Assembly: GCA_016716565.1 (NCBI GenBank)
Contig: JADJWC010000002.1
Location: 310,001-374,000, forward strand
Length of the DNA stretch: 64,000 nt
Source of the DNA: a bacterium
GTDB lineage: Bacteria > Bacteroidota > Ignavibacteria > Ignavibacteriales > Ignavibacteriaceae
Direction: 5' to 3'
The notes under the pieces were generated by a model. The model was not told the origin of the DNA and did not search any database. It worked only from the letters and a program-made list of their open reading frames with translations. This document shows positions 61,880 through 64,000 of the stretch, piece by piece; position 1 is the stretch's first letter, and every line of letters begins with the position of its first letter. Position numbers and translations under genes: made by a program.

Positions 61880-64000
61880 TCAATCCACTTCCTGAATTCT
61901 GCAGATTCTTTTAAAATCGCAGAAGCGGCAAACTTTAGCTTCCCGGTTTTGAAGTGTTGAAAGATGAAATTTACCTCGTGAAATATCTCCGGTGAATTTA
62001 TCAACCATTTCCAGACAAATTTTTATCATTTCTTCGGCAGAGGAAATGTTCTCTTCAGTGTTTTCCGTTTTAGATCTTTTTGATTTCAAGTTGATATTTT
62101 TTTTGCCAAAATCACCTTCACTAAACTTTAAAGAAAATATTTGTGCACCAGCGGGTCGGTATTCGCTTTGAAGTTCACGTTTAATTAATTCTTTGGCAGC
62201 AAAAAGATACAGCGGAAGTTGCAATGAAATTCCACTGGAGAGTTCCTCAGAAGTCGGCTTTGTTCCTCCAAGTTTGTAATCAACAACCTTTAATGTTTTG
62301 TTATCTCTGTTGATATCGATCCTGTCTATTTTGCCTCTCAGTTTTATTTTGCCTGTACTTATTGCTTCTTTGGATTTTTCGGGACTTCCCTCCTCTTTAC
62401 GAACATCTCCAAAGCTCATTTCAAAAAATTCAGGTACGTAGCCGCCGTCACTTTTTCTTTCCTCTTCCAAAAATTTATACAGAATAGATTCTCTTTTGAT
62501 ACCATTGATGCCGAGAAGCTTCTCCCGCTCATAAAAAGAAACTTCAGGATTAAGCTGGAGCTTATCAAATCTGCTTTCCGCTATTTTAAAGAGAAGCACT
62601 TCTGCTTTTTTAAAGTCTTCTTCAGAACAATTGAACAATGCAATCCCATTTTTCTTCAATGCCGAATAAAATTCATAAAGAATTGAATGAATAAGACTGC
62701 CGTACTCAAATGCTTCAAGCTCTTCCACAGGTTCAACTACAGTTTCGAGCTTGAGAATATTCTCGACAAAATATTTATAAGGACACTTTGCATAATTCTC
62801 AAGCTGAGTTGCAGAGAATTCAGCTTCTGTTACTTCTGTCAGTTTCTTTTTGACTTCTTCATTTATTTCAGGTGAGATAAATCCTGTGTACTCGGATTCA
62901 CCAAACGGATCTTCAAATCTTCTCCTGTCAATTTTTATTTCATTATCAATTGCCGTTATATCTAATCCCGTTTCATCAGCAAGGCTTAGTTTTATTCTTT
63001 CTTCTTCGGGGAGAGTTCCAATAAATTGAAGCAGCTCTTCTTTTGAATAAATTTCATTTTTAAAATCATCACTGCTGATCAATCTTGATTCAAACAACGA
63101 ATTAAAATCCTGCAGGAAACTTGACTGGACAAGTTCTCTTTTGCCATCCGTCTGTGGATAACTCAGATATAATTTTTTCTTCCAGGTACACAAAGCCTGG
63201 TAAAATAAATATCGCTGCTCAACCTGATGGCGAATTTCCTCTCTTGCAAAAGAACCTGAGAAAAATATTTCAGGTGTAAATCGTGTCGGCAGATCGCCGT
63301 CGTTCAATCCGCCGATAAAAAGATGATCAAAGTTTAGTCCGCGGATTTCATTTAGTGTTGTTATTTGAACTCCGTAACCCGGTTTTTCAGAAATATTATA
63401 TCTTGTAAAAGCTGCAGTGGTTCTTATCTGATTTAGATAAAAATGCAGAGAAAATTTTTCTTTACTGCCGTACTCTAGCTCAATCAGGCCGGTTATTTCA
63501 TCAATCAATTTAACAAAAGAATTAAATGCGATAGTATCATACTCAACAACATCAGATGGAGCGTTGAGCAGTATTGCAGGCAAATCCAGATTGAAAATCA
63601 GCGAAAGAATATTTTCCCGGAATTCAGTCGGAGTAAGTTTTAATGCGAATGGCTTGAGCTGGCTATTTATTTTTTCAAGTTCACTAAATGCAGATTTATA
63701 ATTTTTAATCTTTGTTTCAGATTTGACTGACGGATCATCTGCAGAAATCATTTCAGTGATTTTCGCATTAATTTTATTCGACCAGGTTTCGTATCCGGAA
63801 ACAATTTTCAGTTCTGCTGAAATTTTAAGCAGGTTGGATACATCAACTTTCAATCCTCCCAAAAATTCACTGCTTAATGCACGGAAAATATTTTTATAGT
63901 AAAAATCGTTCTCGAGGATTTCGAGAAAACTAACCAGTGCTTTAACAGGAGGTGAAGTGCTAAGAGAAAATCGGTCGGTCAGGTTAAAAGGAATTCCATA
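61880..64000 (-). CDS. AddB-like PD-(D/E)XK nuclease/helicase, C-terminal part (truncated by window edge)
   Basis: C-terminal 706 codons of a long protein; the frame is still open at base 64000 (upstream reading FNLTDRFSLSTSPPVKALVS). The helicase-like part (GLNFDHLFIGGLNDGDLP, RYLFYQALC) precedes a RecB-type nuclease with GKIDRID and VVDYKLGG catalytic motifs. The iron-sulfur staple cysteines are visible as YAKCPYKYF and CRFCDFKRIC. This matches AddB/ATP-dependent helicase-deoxyribonuclease subunit B in double-strand-break repair. AddA is not in the window. Confidence 0.88.
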   Translation of the reverse strand, partial: YGIPFNLTDRFSLSTSPPVKALVSFLEILENDFYYKNIFRALSSEFLGGLKVDVSNLLKISAELKIVSGYETWSNKINAKITEMISADDPSVKSETKIKNYKSAFSELEKINSQLKPFALKLTPTEFRENILSLIFNLDLPAILLNAPSDVVEYDTIAFNSFVKLIDEITGLIELEYGSKEKFSLHFYLNQIRTTAAFTRYNISEKPGYGVQITTLNEIRGLNFDHLFIGGLNDGDLPTRFTPEIFFSGSFAREEIRHQVEQRYLFYQALCTWKKKLYLSYPQTDGKRELVQSSFLQDFNSLFESRLISSDDFKNEIYSKEELLQFIGTLPEEERIKLSLADETGLDITAIDNEIKIDRRRFEDPFGESEYTGFISPEINEEVKKKLTEVTEAEFSATQLENYAKCPYKYFVENILKLETVVEPVEELEAFEYGSLIHSILYEFYSALKKNGIALFNCSEEDFKKAEVLLFKIAESRFDKLQLNPEVSFYEREKLLGINGIKRESILYKFLEEERKSDGGYVPEFFEMSFGDVRKEEGSPEKSKEAISTGKIKLRGKIDRIDINRDNKTLKVVDYKLGGTKPTSEELSSGISLQLPLYLFAAKELIKRELQSEYRPAGAQIFSLKFSEGDFGKKNINLKSKRSKTENTEENISSAEEMIKICLEMVDKFTGDISRGKFHLSTLQNREAKVCRFCDFKRICRIQEVD

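Noticed and set aside
1..64000. tRNA, rRNA, tmRNA, SRP RNA, RNase P RNA, CRISPR arrays and transposases
   Set aside because: Looked for characteristic sequences (T-loop consensus, regularly spaced repeats, DDE/HUH proteins) and saw none; small RNAs without strong signatures could be missed.

Overview
The window is AT-rich bacterial DNA with dense, mostly minus-strand operons. It probably comes from the Ignavibacteria (Chlorobi-related, Bacteroidetes/Chlorobi group). The support is: a clade II type nitrous oxide reductase cluster beside NrfHA; two secreted metallopeptidases with type IX secretion tails (NYPNPFNP motif); a DUF6249 gene next to an ECF sigma factor; DUF4837, DUF2723 and HYC_CC_PP family proteins; and weak or absent Shine-Dalgarno sequences at many starts. 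The taxonomy is inference from gene content. No rRNA, tRNA, CRISPR array, transposase or phage gene was seen.

1-15.8 kb is a nitrogen-oxide respiration island. From right to left it holds a cytochrome c lipoprotein, nosZ, a membrane protein in the NosB position, nosL, nosD, nosF, nosY and a DoxX-like protein; then a SIR2-like gene; then an NsrR-like Rrf2 regulator, a NapH/NosR-like polyferredoxin, the Ric iron-sulfur repair protein, a DUF6448 protein, a cupin, a hemerythrin, nrfH and nrfA. It ends with a cysteine-rich HYC_CC_PP protein and a truncated TonB-dependent receptor. The same imperfect palindrome (AATCrGA-N7/8-TCTGATT) lies before the Rrf2 gene, before the polyferredoxin operon and just downstream of a TTGACA-N17-TATTTT promoter of the cytochrome c/nosZ operon. 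This suggests one Rrf2 regulon joining N2O reduction, nitrite ammonification and nitrosative-damage repair. A hairpin plus T-run between nosZ and its maturation genes looks like an attenuator.

15.8-31 kb is mainly housekeeping: YihY, purL, a PolB-like 3'-5' exonuclease, a thioesterase, threonine aldolase, lnt, DedA, ispF, acylphosphatase, era, anti-sigma and ECF sigma factors with a divergent DUF6249 gene, trxB, queG, Rieske, a metallo-beta-lactamase fold protein and a ferredoxin. The sigma gene and the DUF6249 gene share a TGTAAC-N17-(A/T)GTCT promoter, so they probably form an autoregulated ECF module.

31-45.4 kb has a multi-spanning membrane protein, an envelope operon of an exported YidD-like protein plus two paralogous TPR/membrane proteins, an acyl-CoA dehydrogenase, rlmN and a TrmH-family methyltransferase, an AlbA_2/winged-helix protein, a large TPR lipoprotein, the P-II protein glnB, secA and an orphan lipoprotein. 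45.5-64 kb has glnE, a DUF2723 glycosyltransferase-like protein, DUF4837, a SEC59-like kinase, ftsH, hpt, tilS, greA, the two type IX-secreted peptidases (M1 and M12B-like) and a truncated AddB-like nuclease.

Two themes cross the window. First, small palindromic repeats of several families sit between genes and also inside reading frames (polyferredoxin, nosD, exonuclease, glnE). Second, single-base homopolymer indels break queG (two), the ferredoxin and glnE, which looks more like sequencing or assembly error than decay.
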